This document shows, piece after piece, positions 1 through 6,531 of a DNA stretch of 9,225 nucleotides (position 1 is its first letter; every line of letters begins with the position of its first letter). Source of the stretch: Chitinophagaceae bacterium UBA3961 (GTDB lineage Bacteria > Bacteroidota > Bacteroidia > Chitinophagales > Chitinophagaceae). The notes beneath the pieces are model-generated. The model searched no databases, was not told the DNA's origin, and saw nothing but the letters and a program-made list of their open reading frames with translations. Position numbers and translations under genes: made by a program. Location of the stretch: positions 1-9,225 of the forward strand of contig DGDD01000050.1 of assembly GCA_002385265.1 (NCBI GenBank). Reading direction: 5' to 3'.

Positions 1-1
1 G

Positions 2-352
2 GTAACCAGTGGCACGGCTACGTTGGAAACAGCGCTGTTTTCGGTGCCTGAAGTGGTTTGTTATATTGGAAGTCCGATTTCGTATGCCATTGCGAAACGA
101 ATCATCAAAATCAAATACATCTCACTGGTCAATTTGATCATGGATCAATTGGTAGTGAAAGAGTTGATTCAACACGAACTCACAACAGACGCCTTAAGAA
201 TGGAGCTGAAAGCGCTTTTATATCAAGACAACAAAAGAGCCCAACTCAAAAAAGATTATACGGAACTGTACGAAGTACTATCTATGGGAGGAAAAGCCTC
301 TCAAAATGCTGCGAAAGAAATTGCTTCTTTTCTAAAGATCAATGCTTCTTAA
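2..352 (+). CDS. lpxB: Lipid-A-disaccharide synthase, C-terminal part (5' truncated by window edge)
   Basis: LpxB is the family-19 glycosyltransferase that joins UDP-2,3-diacylglucosamine and lipid X into the lipid A disaccharide at the inner face of the inner membrane. The reading frame is open from the first bases, so the gene begins before the window. The first visible residues, VTSGTATLETALF, match the conserved SGTATLE nucleotide-sugar binding motif near the C-terminus of LpxB. It is followed by VPEVVCY and a typical tail: an IAKRIIKIKYISLVNLI segment, then a QxxxT-like helix region and a final helical stretch. About 116 codons are present, ending in TAA. A TTG at position 23 lies inside the motif and is not a start. 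The 3' end overlaps the convergent small gene on the minus strand by 14 bp. The gene implies a Gram-negative lipid A-type outer membrane. Confidence 0.93.
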   Translation, partial: VTSGTATLETALFSVPEVVCYIGSPISYAIAKRIIKIKYISLVNLIMDQLVVKELIQHELTTDALRMELKALLYQDNKRAQLKKDYTELYEVLSMGGKASQNAAKEIASFLKINAS

Positions 353-512
353 GAATCACCAATTTTATAAAGATCACTACCAACGCAAATAGGAATAAAA
401 GGATCGATATCCTATTGATTCCATGCATGTATTTCATCCACTGCGTGCGGGGTGCATTGGGATCCTTTTTCTTTAAATAGAGATACTCTGCAATTTGGTC
501 AAGAATATTCAT
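339..512 (-). CDS. Small single-helix membrane protein, DUF6728-like
   Basis: This is a 57-residue protein if translation begins at the ATG at 512-510 (MNILDQIAEYLYL). A longer reading from 557 adds 15 residues but lacks family-like sequence. The N-terminal half carries a basic segment, YLYLKKKDPNAPR, then MHGINRIS, which leads directly into one hydrophobic helix (about residues 36-54, ILLFLFALVVIFIKLVIL) and a short basic tail. The KKxDPNAP plus HGINxIS pattern recalls the small Bacteroidota proteins called DUF6728; this is from memory and not searched. Function is unknown; an inner-membrane protein with a cytoplasmic basic N-terminus is expected. It is convergent with lpxB, overlapping its end by 14 bp, and divergent from the lipoprotein gene 78 bp away. 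A TAATTTTG box (523-516 on the minus strand) sits only 3 bp before the ATG, so a transcript from it would be nearly leaderless. Confidence 0.62.
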   Translation of the reverse strand: MNILDQIAEYLYLKKKDPNAPRTQWMKYMHGINRISILLFLFALVVIFIKLVILKKH

Positions 513-590
513 ACCCAAAATTACAAATAACAGACGGTTTTGTTGTGTAGATGACAAAAAATGGCGGTTGAATCCCTTAACTTTAAAGGC
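513..590. promoter_or_regulatory. Divergent intergenic region, candidate promoters
   Basis: This 78-bp stretch separates the minus-strand DUF6728-like gene from the plus-strand lipoprotein gene, so it should hold promoters for both. On the minus strand, TAATTTTG (523-516) fits the Bacteroidota -7 consensus TAnnTTTG, but no TTG lies 17-23 bp upstream. On the plus strand, TAACTTTA (578-585) is one mismatch from the same consensus and ends 5 bp before the chosen ATG, also without a well-placed -33 element. If the downstream genes form one operon, this would be the main promoter region of the polyketide cassette. Prediction only. Confidence 0.35.
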
Positions 591-1100
591 ATGAAGCGCT
601 TCTTCTATGTTTTATTACCGCTGTTTTTGGGCTCTTGTGAAAAGCTAAATCCTTTCACTATCGATGCTTCGGCCATTACATCTACCGATGCTTCAGGAAA
701 TGTGATAGGAAGCACTGATCCGAGTGATTGGGCAACCGATGCCGCTTGGAACGCTACGGAGGAATCCTTGTTTCGAATGGACCCAATAGATATTAGTTAT
801 AGCATGCAAGCCACTATTGAAATGAAGCCGGGTTTTGCCAACCCGGTTGCCAATAGAAACATAAAATTCCATTTCAATAGTTCAGCAAAAACCTTTTTGA
901 AAATTGCCATCGCCGATGTGTCCGCTAATAAAAAAGCATTTTATGCTTTAGCGGTTGATTCCGGATACAATGTATACAACTTAAATTTCGATCCTTCCGT
1001 ATTTAAGAATAACACCAACTATCGGATCTACTATGCCTTTGCCACTCCGTTGAATGGTTTTTATTTCAAGGGACATGGCGACATTAAAATACAAGACTAA
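591..1100 (+). CDS. Small outer-envelope lipoprotein of unknown function
   Basis: This is a 169-residue protein from the ATG at 591. That start gives a textbook lipoprotein signal: MKR, a hydrophobic core, then lipobox LGSC with the lipidated Cys at residue 16. An in-frame ATG at 561 would add ten residues ahead of the signal and is less likely. After a Ser/Thr/Asp-rich linker (about 24-45) comes an aromatic-acidic pattern, DW..D..W...E..LF (residues 46-61). The rest looks beta-rich and ends in a YRIYYAF...GHGDIKI segment. I recognise this layout loosely from hypothetical lipoproteins of Chitinophagales-like genomes, but know no function. The residue after Cys is Glu, so outer-membrane sorting is plausible though not certain. 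Only 9 bp separate its stop from the ubiA-like start, so it is probably the first gene of the polyketide operon. Its role there (carrier, scaffold or bystander) is open. Confidence 0.8.
   Translation: MKRFFYVLLPLFLGSCEKLNPFTIDASAITSTDASGNVIGSTDPSDWATDAAWNATEESLFRMDPIDISYSMQATIEMKPGFANPVANRNIKFHFNSSAKTFLKIAIADVSANKKAFYALAVDSGYNVYNLNFDPSVFKNNTNYRIYYAFATPLNGFYFKGHGDIKIQD
826..848. repeat. Short GC-rich inverted repeat inside the lipoprotein gene
   Basis: CCGGGTT (828-834) and AACCCGG (840-846) form a perfect 7-bp stem around the loop TTGCC, extendable by a G-U and an A-U pair. It lies well inside coding sequence and is not followed by a T-tract, so it is not a terminator. It may be chance or a local RNA structure within the message. 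Confidence 0.4.
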
Positions 1101-1109
1101 ATCAATCAA

Positions 1110-1970
1110 GTGCTAAAAGAATCAACCATACAACTACTGCGCTTTCATTTCAGTTTCTTTCTGATGCCTGTTTATTTCTTTGCATTGAGTCAGGCGCCAC
1201 AAATCAATTGGTTAGATGCGGCAGCTATCTTTTTCATCTTACATGGCTTGGTATATCCGGCGAGCAATGGGTACAATTCCTATATGGACAGAGACGACAC
1301 GCCCATCGGCGGCATTGAAAACCCCATGCAGCCAACCAAAGAATTGTTTTGGGTAACGGTGGTGATGGATATTGTTGCCATCTTTTTAAGTCTACTTGTT
1401 AGCACCGTTTTTGCCTTCGGTGTTCTAGCCTATATTGCTGCTTCACGGGCCTACAGTTATAGAGGCATTCGATTAAAGAAATATCCCATTATAGGATTCA
1501 TCACGGTACTCTTGTTTCAAGGCACATTGGTATTCTTTTTAGTATATCATGGGGCTTCAACTGATAAACTCATGATGGCGCCTACCTATGCGATGGCAGC
1601 AGCCGGATTGTTAATGGGAAGTTTTTATCCACTTACCCAAGTGTACCAGCATGAATTTGACCGAAAAGACGGCGTGCTTACCTTAAGCATGCTATTAGGC
1701 ATTCGAGGTACGTTTATTTTCACGGCCATAGTATATGCTGCGGCAATGCTTTTTCTATTGAACTATTTCTCGTCGAAAAATCAACTGGAGAATTTTATTT
1801 GGCTGAGTATCTTTTTACTCCCCGTTCTCGTATATTTCTTTATATGGTTGTATCAAGTTTGGAAAGATCCAAGGCAAGCCGATTTTAAGCACACGATGCG
1901 TATGAATTTGCTGGCTTCGTTTTGTTCCAATCTTGCTTTTCTTTCAATCTTAATTGGGCGATTCCTTTGA
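1110..1970 (+). CDS. UbiA-family membrane prenyltransferase
   Basis: This is a 286-residue integral membrane protein with about eight to nine predicted helices. UbiA enzymes transfer a polyprenyl chain from its diphosphate to an aromatic or quinone-precursor ring inside the inner membrane. The first metal-binding motif is NSYMDRDD (residues 56-63), an NxxxDxxD form within SNGYNSYMDRDDTPIGGIEN. The second is YQHEFDRKDG (179-188), in the cytoplasmic loop where UbiA proteins carry their second Asp cluster. Between them, AYSYRGIRLKKYPIIGF (114-130) matches the usual YS...RLK..P..G segment. The start is GTG at 1110, 9 bp after the lipoprotein stop; no better ATG is in frame. The end overlaps the next gene as TTGA. 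The acceptor is probably the product of the adjacent type III PKS, which is inferred from context; menaquinone or heme A assembly is less likely given the neighbours. Confidence 0.85.
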   Translation: MLKESTIQLLRFHFSFFLMPVYFFALSQAPQINWLDAAAIFFILHGLVYPASNGYNSYMDRDDTPIGGIENPMQPTKELFWVTVVMDIVAIFLSLLVSTVFAFGVLAYIAASRAYSYRGIRLKKYPIIGFITVLLFQGTLVFFLVYHGASTDKLMMAPTYAMAAAGLLMGSFYPLTQVYQHEFDRKDGVLTLSMLLGIRGTFIFTAIVYAAAMLFLLNYFSSKNQLENFIWLSIFLLPVLVYFFIWLYQVWKDPRQADFKHTMRMNLLASFCSNLAFLSILIGRFL

Positions 1971-3052
1971 TAAAAATAACAGCACTCGGAACAGCCGTTC
2001 CCGATTTCGAACACACGCAAGATCAAATCTTGCCTTTTATGCAAAATATATACGCAGCAGATTCCAATGAGGCGAGAAAGATTCGATTTCTTTATCACCA
2101 ATCCGGAATTCAAAAAAGGTATTCTGTATTAAAAGACTATAGTTGCCCTAAAGAAGAATGGACTTTCTATTCGCAAGACTTAGATACTGCATTTCCTTCA
2201 CTGGAAAAGCGAATGCGTTGTTACAAGAACGAAGCGCTAAAATTAGCAGTTAAAGCTATTGAGAATCTGGGTCTAACAAAAGCCCGAGAGGCCACACATG
2301 TGATTAGTGTAAGTTGTACAGGAATGAGTGCGCCAGGATTGGATCTAGAAATTATTACTGCACTCCAACTCAGCTATGATACTGAAAGAAGCTCGATCAA
2401 TTTCATGGGTTGCTATGCTGCCATTCATGGAATGAAACAAGCAACGGCTATTTGCAAAGCAACTCCAAATGCCAAGGTATTGGTGGTTTGTGTTGAATTG
2501 TGCACCCTCCATTTTCAAAAAGAAACAACGGGAGACAATATCATGTCGAGCATGTTATTTGCCGATGGTGCTGCGGCAATCTTAATTGAAAACAATGAGT
2601 CTAATGACGGTCTAACCATTGAATCGTTTTATGCTTCTATTCTACCCAAGGGTGAGAAAGACATGGCTTGGGAACTATCCTCTACCGGATTTCAAATGAC
2701 ACTTACCGGCTATATACCCGATCTATTGGCGGCAGATTTCAAGCCACTGATAGAACGTGCGCTTCATAAATCAAACAGGTCAATAGAAGAAGTAGATTAT
2801 TGGTGCATACATCCGGGAGGAAAGAAAATACTGGATGTGATAAAGGAAAATCTAGGGATTGAAAGTTCAAAAATTGAAAACAGTTACGGTGTTTTAAACG
2901 ACTACGGAAACATGAGTTCGCCAACTGTTTTGTTTGTGTTAAAACGAATATGGGAAAACCATTTGAATGCAGCTCACAATCCGGCAACCATTGTGGGAGC
3001 AGCCTTTGGACCGGGGCTTACCATGGAAACCTTTACTTTAAGTTATGCCTGA
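1967..3052 (+). CDS. Type III polyketide synthase (chalcone/stilbene synthase-like)
   Basis: A 361-residue protein, close to the usual 350-390 for the family. These homodimeric cytosolic enzymes load an acyl-CoA, extend it with malonyl-CoA and cyclise it to resorcinols, pyrones or similar rings. With TTG 1967 as start, the catalytic triad is Cys149 (in NFMGCYAAIHGM), His282 (CIHPGG) and Asn315 (GNMSSPT). Other family marks are SCTGMSAPGLD (N-terminal half) and GAAFGPGLTMET near the end. The TTG start overlaps the ubiA stop as TTGA and places IKITALGTAVP at the N-terminus, as in relatives. A longer TTG reading from 1922 would overlap ubiA by 49 bp and add residues that look like shadow translation. 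The Cys context GCYAA differs from plant-type GCFAGG. The end overlaps the methyltransferase start by 8 bp. The likely substrate is a fatty acyl starter, by analogy with bacterial alkylresorcinol and alkylpyrone synthases; unproven. Confidence 0.92.
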   Translation: MIKITALGTAVPDFEHTQDQILPFMQNIYAADSNEARKIRFLYHQSGIQKRYSVLKDYSCPKEEWTFYSQDLDTAFPSLEKRMRCYKNEALKLAVKAIENLGLTKAREATHVISVSCTGMSAPGLDLEIITALQLSYDTERSSINFMGCYAAIHGMKQATAICKATPNAKVLVVCVELCTLHFQKETTGDNIMSSMLFADGAAAILIENNESNDGLTIESFYASILPKGEKDMAWELSSTGFQMTLTGYIPDLLAADFKPLIERALHKSNRSIEEVDYWCIHPGGKKILDVIKENLGIESSKIENSYGVLNDYGNMSSPTVLFVLKRIWENHLNAAHNPATIVGAAFGPGLTMETFTLSYA

Positions 3053-3749
3053 TTTCAACCATCGTTCTTATCAAAAAGAACTACTCGACCAACCTGATAT
3101 TCCGGAAGCGGATATTCGGCGCAATATGGTGGAACTCGATTTCATCAACACCCATTTGGGTGGGCATGCTATAACAGTTGAAGGATTTAGAACTTTATTA
3201 GTAAGCATGCGAGCAGCAAAGCGTCCGATTGTAATAGCAGAATTGGGCTGTGGTGGTGGGGATAATTTGAGGGTTGTTGCAGATTGGTGCAAAAAGCATT
3301 CGATTGACTGTAAGTTGATCGGGATAGATTTAAACCCGTGGTGTATTGCTTACGGAAAAGAAAAGCACCACAGCTATAACATTGAATGGATCTGCTCTGA
3401 TTACAGCAAAGTGCAATTTGAAAACAAACCGGACATTTTGTTTTCTTCTTTGTTTTGTCATCATTTCACAGATACAGAATTGGTGGCTCAATTAAAATGG
3501 ATGAATGAGAATACAGGTTTTGGATGGTTTATCAATGATTTGCAAAGGCACCCCTTAGCATATCACTCTATCAAGTTCTTAACAAGTCTTTTTTCGAAAA
3601 GTTATTTAGTTAAGAACGATGCTCCATTAAGTGTTTTAAGAGGATTTTCTAAATTGGAGTGGACGGATCTGCTAAAAAAAGCAGAAATTGACAACGCGAA
3701 CCTGTCTTGGAAATGGGCCTTTCGCTGGCTTATAGTTCATCATCATTAA
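3045..3749 (+). CDS. Class I SAM-dependent methyltransferase
   Basis: This is a 234-residue soluble protein. Motif I is VIAELGCGGGDN (residues 63-74), preceded by a helical N-terminal region with IPEADIRRNMVELDFIN and LGGH. The acidic residue after strand 2 is Asp95 in LIGIDLNPW. A motif IV-like strand, DILFSSLFCHHF, is at 130-141. This is a Rossmann-like methyltransferase fold with an IP...RNM.EL..IN helix seen in methyltransferases next to bacterial type III PKS genes (from memory). It probably O- or C-methylates the polyketide or its prenylated form, as SrsB or BpsB do for alkylresorcinols and alkylpyrones; the target atom cannot be read from sequence. The ATG lies 8 bp inside the end of the PKS gene, implying translational coupling. 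The protein ends in a His-rich VHHH tail, and the next gene starts 10 bp later. Confidence 0.86.
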   Translation: MPDFNHRSYQKELLDQPDIPEADIRRNMVELDFINTHLGGHAITVEGFRTLLVSMRAAKRPIVIAELGCGGGDNLRVVADWCKKHSIDCKLIGIDLNPWCIAYGKEKHHSYNIEWICSDYSKVQFENKPDILFSSLFCHHFTDTELVAQLKWMNENTGFGWFINDLQRHPLAYHSIKFLTSLFSKSYLVKNDAPLSVLRGFSKLEWTDLLKKAEIDNANLSWKWAFRWLIVHHH

Positions 3750-3759
3750 ATTAGAACGA

Positions 3760-4896
3760 TTGCTTCAACAAGAGTACGATATTGTTATTATTGGAGGCGG
3801 ACTGGCCGGCCTATCACTCTCCATTCAGCTCGCGCGGAAAAATTATAAAGTCGCTCTGTTTGAAAGAGAAACCTATCCTTTTCATAAAGTATGCGGAGAA
3901 TACATAAGTCATGAAAGCTGGAACCATTTAGAAGAATTAGGGGTACCGCTTTCTGAATTAAACTTGCCGCAAATTCAGCGACTTCAAGTATCAGGTCCCG
4001 ATGGTCTATTGTTAGAACATCCACTCGATTTAGGAGGATTTGGCATCAGTAGGTATATGTTGGATGAATTGCTGGCTAAATCTGCTAAAGCAGAAGGAGT
4101 GCATTTGTTTGAAGGAGTGAAAGTAATGAATGTGGTATTTCGCAATCAACGCTTTGTAGTATTTACATCTGCAGGAGAAACAGAAGCTGCCGTTTGTGCC
4201 GGCACTTTTGGGAAAAGGAGCAATTTGGATGTAAAGTGGAAGCGTCAGTTTACTCAAGTGCGGCCCAACAAACTCAATCACTATGTTGGCGTTAAATATC
4301 ACATTAAACTTCCTTTCCCCGACGACCTCATTGCCTTACACAATTTTGAAAATGGGTATTGTGGAATATCAAGAATCGAAAAAGATTTGTGTTGTTTGTG
4401 CTACCTCACTACCGCAGAAAACTTGCGTAAAAGCAAGAATGATATTCGAGAAATGGAGAAAAGTATTTTAATGAAAAACCCTTATTTGGAAGAAATTTTC
4501 TCCAAAGCCAGTTTTGTGTGGGAAGAGCCGGTGACCATTTCTAGAATTTCATTCAACAAAAAAACAAGGGTAGAAAATCATGTGTTGCTCATTGGAGATG
4601 CGGCAGGATTGATCACTCCCCTATGCGGCAATGGAATGAGCATGGCCTTGCATGGAAGCAAGCTGGCGGCTCATCAAATCGATGAATTTTTGCGAAACAA
4701 GATCAATCGCTTTGAAATGGAGCAACAATACAATCAGCAATGGGAAGCGCAATTCGGGAAAAGATTAATGGTGGGTCGCTGGATTCAATCACTTTTTGGC
4801 GGTCGCTTTTTAACGAATTTATTCGTTAGAACGGCAAAATTCTCCCCAAAATTCACTCGGTTTTTAATTAGACTCACGCACGGCCAACCCTTTTGA
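3760..4896 (+). CDS. FAD-dependent oxidoreductase (geranylgeranyl-reductase / aromatic hydroxylase family)
   Basis: This is a 378-residue flavoprotein. The N-terminal FAD-binding fold shows DIVIIGGGLAGLSLS (residues 7-21, GGGLAG) and the ribose-binding Glu35 in VALFERE. A YPFHKVCGEYIS motif (39-50) and FGISRYMLDELL (94-105) are typical of the geranylgeranyl-reductase-like branch. GTFGKRSNLD (148-157) follows, and the second FAD motif is LLIGDAAGLITPLCGNGMSMA (276-296). The reaction is therefore hydroxylation of the polyketide ring, as by SrsC, or reduction of prenyl double bonds. The neighbouring PKS favours the first and the UbiA gene keeps the second open. The start is TTG 3760, 10 bp after the methyltransferase stop; no ATG is in frame before the FAD motif, and an ATT at 3745 is a less likely alternative. 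The basic, hydrophobic C-terminus (about 335-378) could touch the membrane. Confidence 0.87.
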   Translation: MLQQEYDIVIIGGGLAGLSLSIQLARKNYKVALFERETYPFHKVCGEYISHESWNHLEELGVPLSELNLPQIQRLQVSGPDGLLLEHPLDLGGFGISRYMLDELLAKSAKAEGVHLFEGVKVMNVVFRNQRFVVFTSAGETEAAVCAGTFGKRSNLDVKWKRQFTQVRPNKLNHYVGVKYHIKLPFPDDLIALHNFENGYCGISRIEKDLCCLCYLTTAENLRKSKNDIREMEKSILMKNPYLEEIFSKASFVWEEPVTISRISFNKKTRVENHVLLIGDAAGLITPLCGNGMSMALHGSKLAAHQIDEFLRNKINRFEMEQQYNQQWEAQFGKRLMVGRWIQSLFGGRFLTNLFVRTAKFSPKFTRFLIRLTHGQPF

Positions 4897-4898
4897 TG

Positions 4899-4906
4899 TA
4901 TTTTTG
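4899..4906 (+). promoter_or_regulatory. Possible -7 box before the DUF5723-like gene
   Basis: TATTTTTG fits the Bacteroidota -7 consensus TAnnTTTG and ends 6 bp before the ATG at 4913. No TTG is found 17-23 bp upstream, and the site is nearly on top of the start codon. It could give the gene its own, almost leaderless transcript besides read-through from the cassette. Weak. Confidence 0.3.
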
Positions 4907-4912
4907 CGTACC

Positions 4913-6370
4913 ATGAAAACCATGAAGTTTTTATTATCCACAGTTTTACTTATCGCCGGAATTACTGGTTTGAAAGCTCAAGGCTACCAAGCCGTGCACG
5001 GTTCTTCCTATATCGGCAGTTTAAATGCTTTACATAACCCGGCTTCTATTGTGAACGTTCCCTCCAAATGGGAATTGGCCATCATTGGGGTTCAAGCAAA
5101 AGCCGCAACCAATATCGTTCGAGTTGAAAACTTCTCAATTTTTTCTCCGGCGAGTAATTCAGAATATCGATTTTTATCAGGCGACTACAAAAGAAAAGCC
5201 AATGCGCAAGCTAATATCAATCTATTGAATGGACGTGTAGCAATCGGCAAAAACAGTGCCTTTAGTTTTGGTGCCAACATTCGCACCTATAACAATCTGA
5301 AAACTTCAGGTTACAATTTTATTGATACCCTTGATAATATCGGGCAGTTTATTGATATGAACACCGAGCAACAACCCTTTAGCTTAAATACGGTAAGCAG
5401 TGGTTGGTTGGAACTGTTTGCGGGATATGGAAGAACGGTTTATGAAGATGCCGGATTGAGGGTAAATGCAGGTGCCAATTTGAAATTGATGCGTGGTATA
5501 TTCGGAAACAATGCTTCGATGTCAAATGCAAGTGTTGTTCCAATTAGCAACACCAACCCTACACAGTACGATGTAAGAACAGGTGCTATTGTACACGGCT
5601 ATTCCTACAATTTCGATCAATGGAACAAGAACAATAGCAACGCAACCAATATTAGAAATTTTTATCGATACAGCTTGGGAGGCTTTGCTTTTGATTTAGG
5701 TGCTGAATTATTGTTCAAGTCGCAAGCAATTGGCTCCGTAAATGATGATGACAGCTATTACGACTATGATTTAAAACTCGGATTCGCTATTGTTGATATT
5801 GGATTCAATCAGTTCAAATACGGAAAAAACAGTGTACAAACTTCCGGTATTAGACCCGGCACTACCAATGTAGTAATCAATCAGAAAATGGCTGCGGTTG
5901 ACGATCGAGCGCAATTCAACGACAGTTTGGCTACGCTTGTAACCACGATGTCTACACTCAAAGGTTATACCTATAAAATATTCAACCCTACACGAATAAA
6001 TTTGAATGCCGACTATTTCATCAATGGTGCGTGGTATATCAATGCCGACCTAACCGTAAATGTGGCGAAATTTATAGCAGGAAAGAACTTGTATGTGAAA
6101 GATCTCAGTTTATTCAGCATAACGCCACGCTGGGAAACCAATCGCTTTGGAGCTTATTTACCTTTGCACGTAACACAAGAAGGAAATTTTTGGGTAGGTG
6201 CTGCCGGCAAAATTGGTCCATTGGTAATTGGCTTGCACAATTTGGGCTATATCTTCTCTCAAAAGACCATTCAGAACGGCGGTTTCTATATGGCATTGAT
6301 CATTAAATCGGGCGGAAATTCAGAGAACAGAGGCGATCGAAGATTGAACTGTCCTCCGAGAAAACAATAG
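4913..6370 (+). CDS. Secreted, probable outer-membrane beta-rich protein, DUF5723-like
   Basis: This is a 485-residue protein. The ATG at 4913 gives a clean signal peptide: MKTMK, a hydrophobic core, then LKA before Gln23 as probable cleavage site. A second ATG at 4922 would also work, and a TTG at 4904 only lengthens the N-terminus. The mature start has the G.S.Y.....A..NPAS pattern of Bacteroidota outer-membrane barrel-like proteins. The rest alternates aromatic and polar residues with many Gly and Asn, for example GWLELFAGYGRTVY, GGFAFDLGAELLF and GKIGPLVIGLHNLGYIF. The tail is polar and basic (SENRGDRRLNCPPRKQ) with a lone Cys. The layout matches proteins annotated DUF5723, an assignment from memory and unsearched. 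Molecular function is unknown. It begins 16 bp after the flavoprotein stop, so co-transcription with the polyketide genes is likely and a role in exporting or accommodating the product is possible but speculative. Confidence 0.72.
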   Translation: MKTMKFLLSTVLLIAGITGLKAQGYQAVHGSSYIGSLNALHNPASIVNVPSKWELAIIGVQAKAATNIVRVENFSIFSPASNSEYRFLSGDYKRKANAQANINLLNGRVAIGKNSAFSFGANIRTYNNLKTSGYNFIDTLDNIGQFIDMNTEQQPFSLNTVSSGWLELFAGYGRTVYEDAGLRVNAGANLKLMRGIFGNNASMSNASVVPISNTNPTQYDVRTGAIVHGYSYNFDQWNKNNSNATNIRNFYRYSLGGFAFDLGAELLFKSQAIGSVNDDDSYYDYDLKLGFAIVDIGFNQFKYGKNSVQTSGIRPGTTNVVINQKMAAVDDRAQFNDSLATLVTTMSTLKGYTYKIFNPTRINLNADYFINGAWYINADLTVNVAKFIAGKNLYVKDLSLFSITPRWETNRFGAYLPLHVTQEGNFWVGAAGKIGPLVIGLHNLGYIFSQKTIQNGGFYMALIIKSGGNSENRGDRRLNCPPRKQ

Positions 6371-6474
6371 GCTAACTAATTCAGATATTTGTTAATTTGA
6401 TAAGAGCCACACTACTTTTTGTTGAGTATAGATTTGCTTTCATTTGGAATTTTTCCGCTAACAGAACATTTTTG

Positions 6475-6505
6475 AATTTGCCCTAGTTGTTCTAATTTGC
6501 TCTAG
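6475..6505. repeat. Pair of 12-bp direct repeats upstream of the TonB_C gene
   Basis: AATTTGCCCTAG (6475-6486) recurs as AATTTGCTCTAG (6494-6505) with one mismatch, 19 bp start to start, in the 161-bp gap before the ATG at 6532. Spacing near two helical turns would suit a regulator binding the same face. The rest of the gap is AT-rich. It holds one TAGATTTG (6429-6436) that fits the -7 consensus but lacks a correctly spaced TTG, and no terminator hairpin was seen. Confidence 0.4.
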
Positions 6506-6531
6506 ATTATTTTCAGTTTAGAATGTAGGCT

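Larger units (their letters stand above)
1110..4896 (+). other. Putative prenylated/phenolic polyketide biosynthetic cassette
   Basis: Four consecutive genes encode a UbiA prenyltransferase, type III PKS, SAM methyltransferase and FAD-dependent oxidoreductase. Spacings are -4, -8 and +10 bp, which indicates a single transcript. The lipoprotein (9 bp before) and DUF5723-like gene (16 bp after) may belong to the same transcript. The last three enzyme types parallel srsA-srsB-srsC of Streptomyces griseus (alkylresorcinol synthase, methyltransferase, flavoprotein hydroxylase). No acyl carrier protein, CoA ligase, dedicated regulator or transporter is visible within the cassette, so starter units probably come from primary fatty acid metabolism. 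The product class is inferred. Confidence 0.7.

Noticed and set aside
58..480. 140-codon plus-strand ORF overlapping lpxB and the small minus-strand gene
   Set aside because: It is a frame shadow: low-complexity, Cys/His/Asn-rich translation without motifs, while the other frame encodes clear LpxB sequence.
1922..1966. Extended N-terminus of the type III PKS from a TTG at 1922
   Set aside because: It would overlap ubiA by 49 bp, and the added residues are only the alternate-frame reading of the UbiA C-terminus. The TTG at 1967 gives the expected N-terminus.
1853..2113. 86-codon minus-strand ORF across the ubiA/PKS junction
   Set aside because: It is antisense to two well-supported genes, with no recognisable motif or upstream signals.
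3669..3686. Possible hairpin TCTGCT-AAAAAA-AGCAGA
   Set aside because: A short stem inside the methyltransferase coding region with no T-tract; most likely chance.
4899..4912. Definite independent promoter for the DUF5723-like gene
   Set aside because: The -7-like box is good, but no -33 element is at the right spacing, so it was kept only as a weak candidate.
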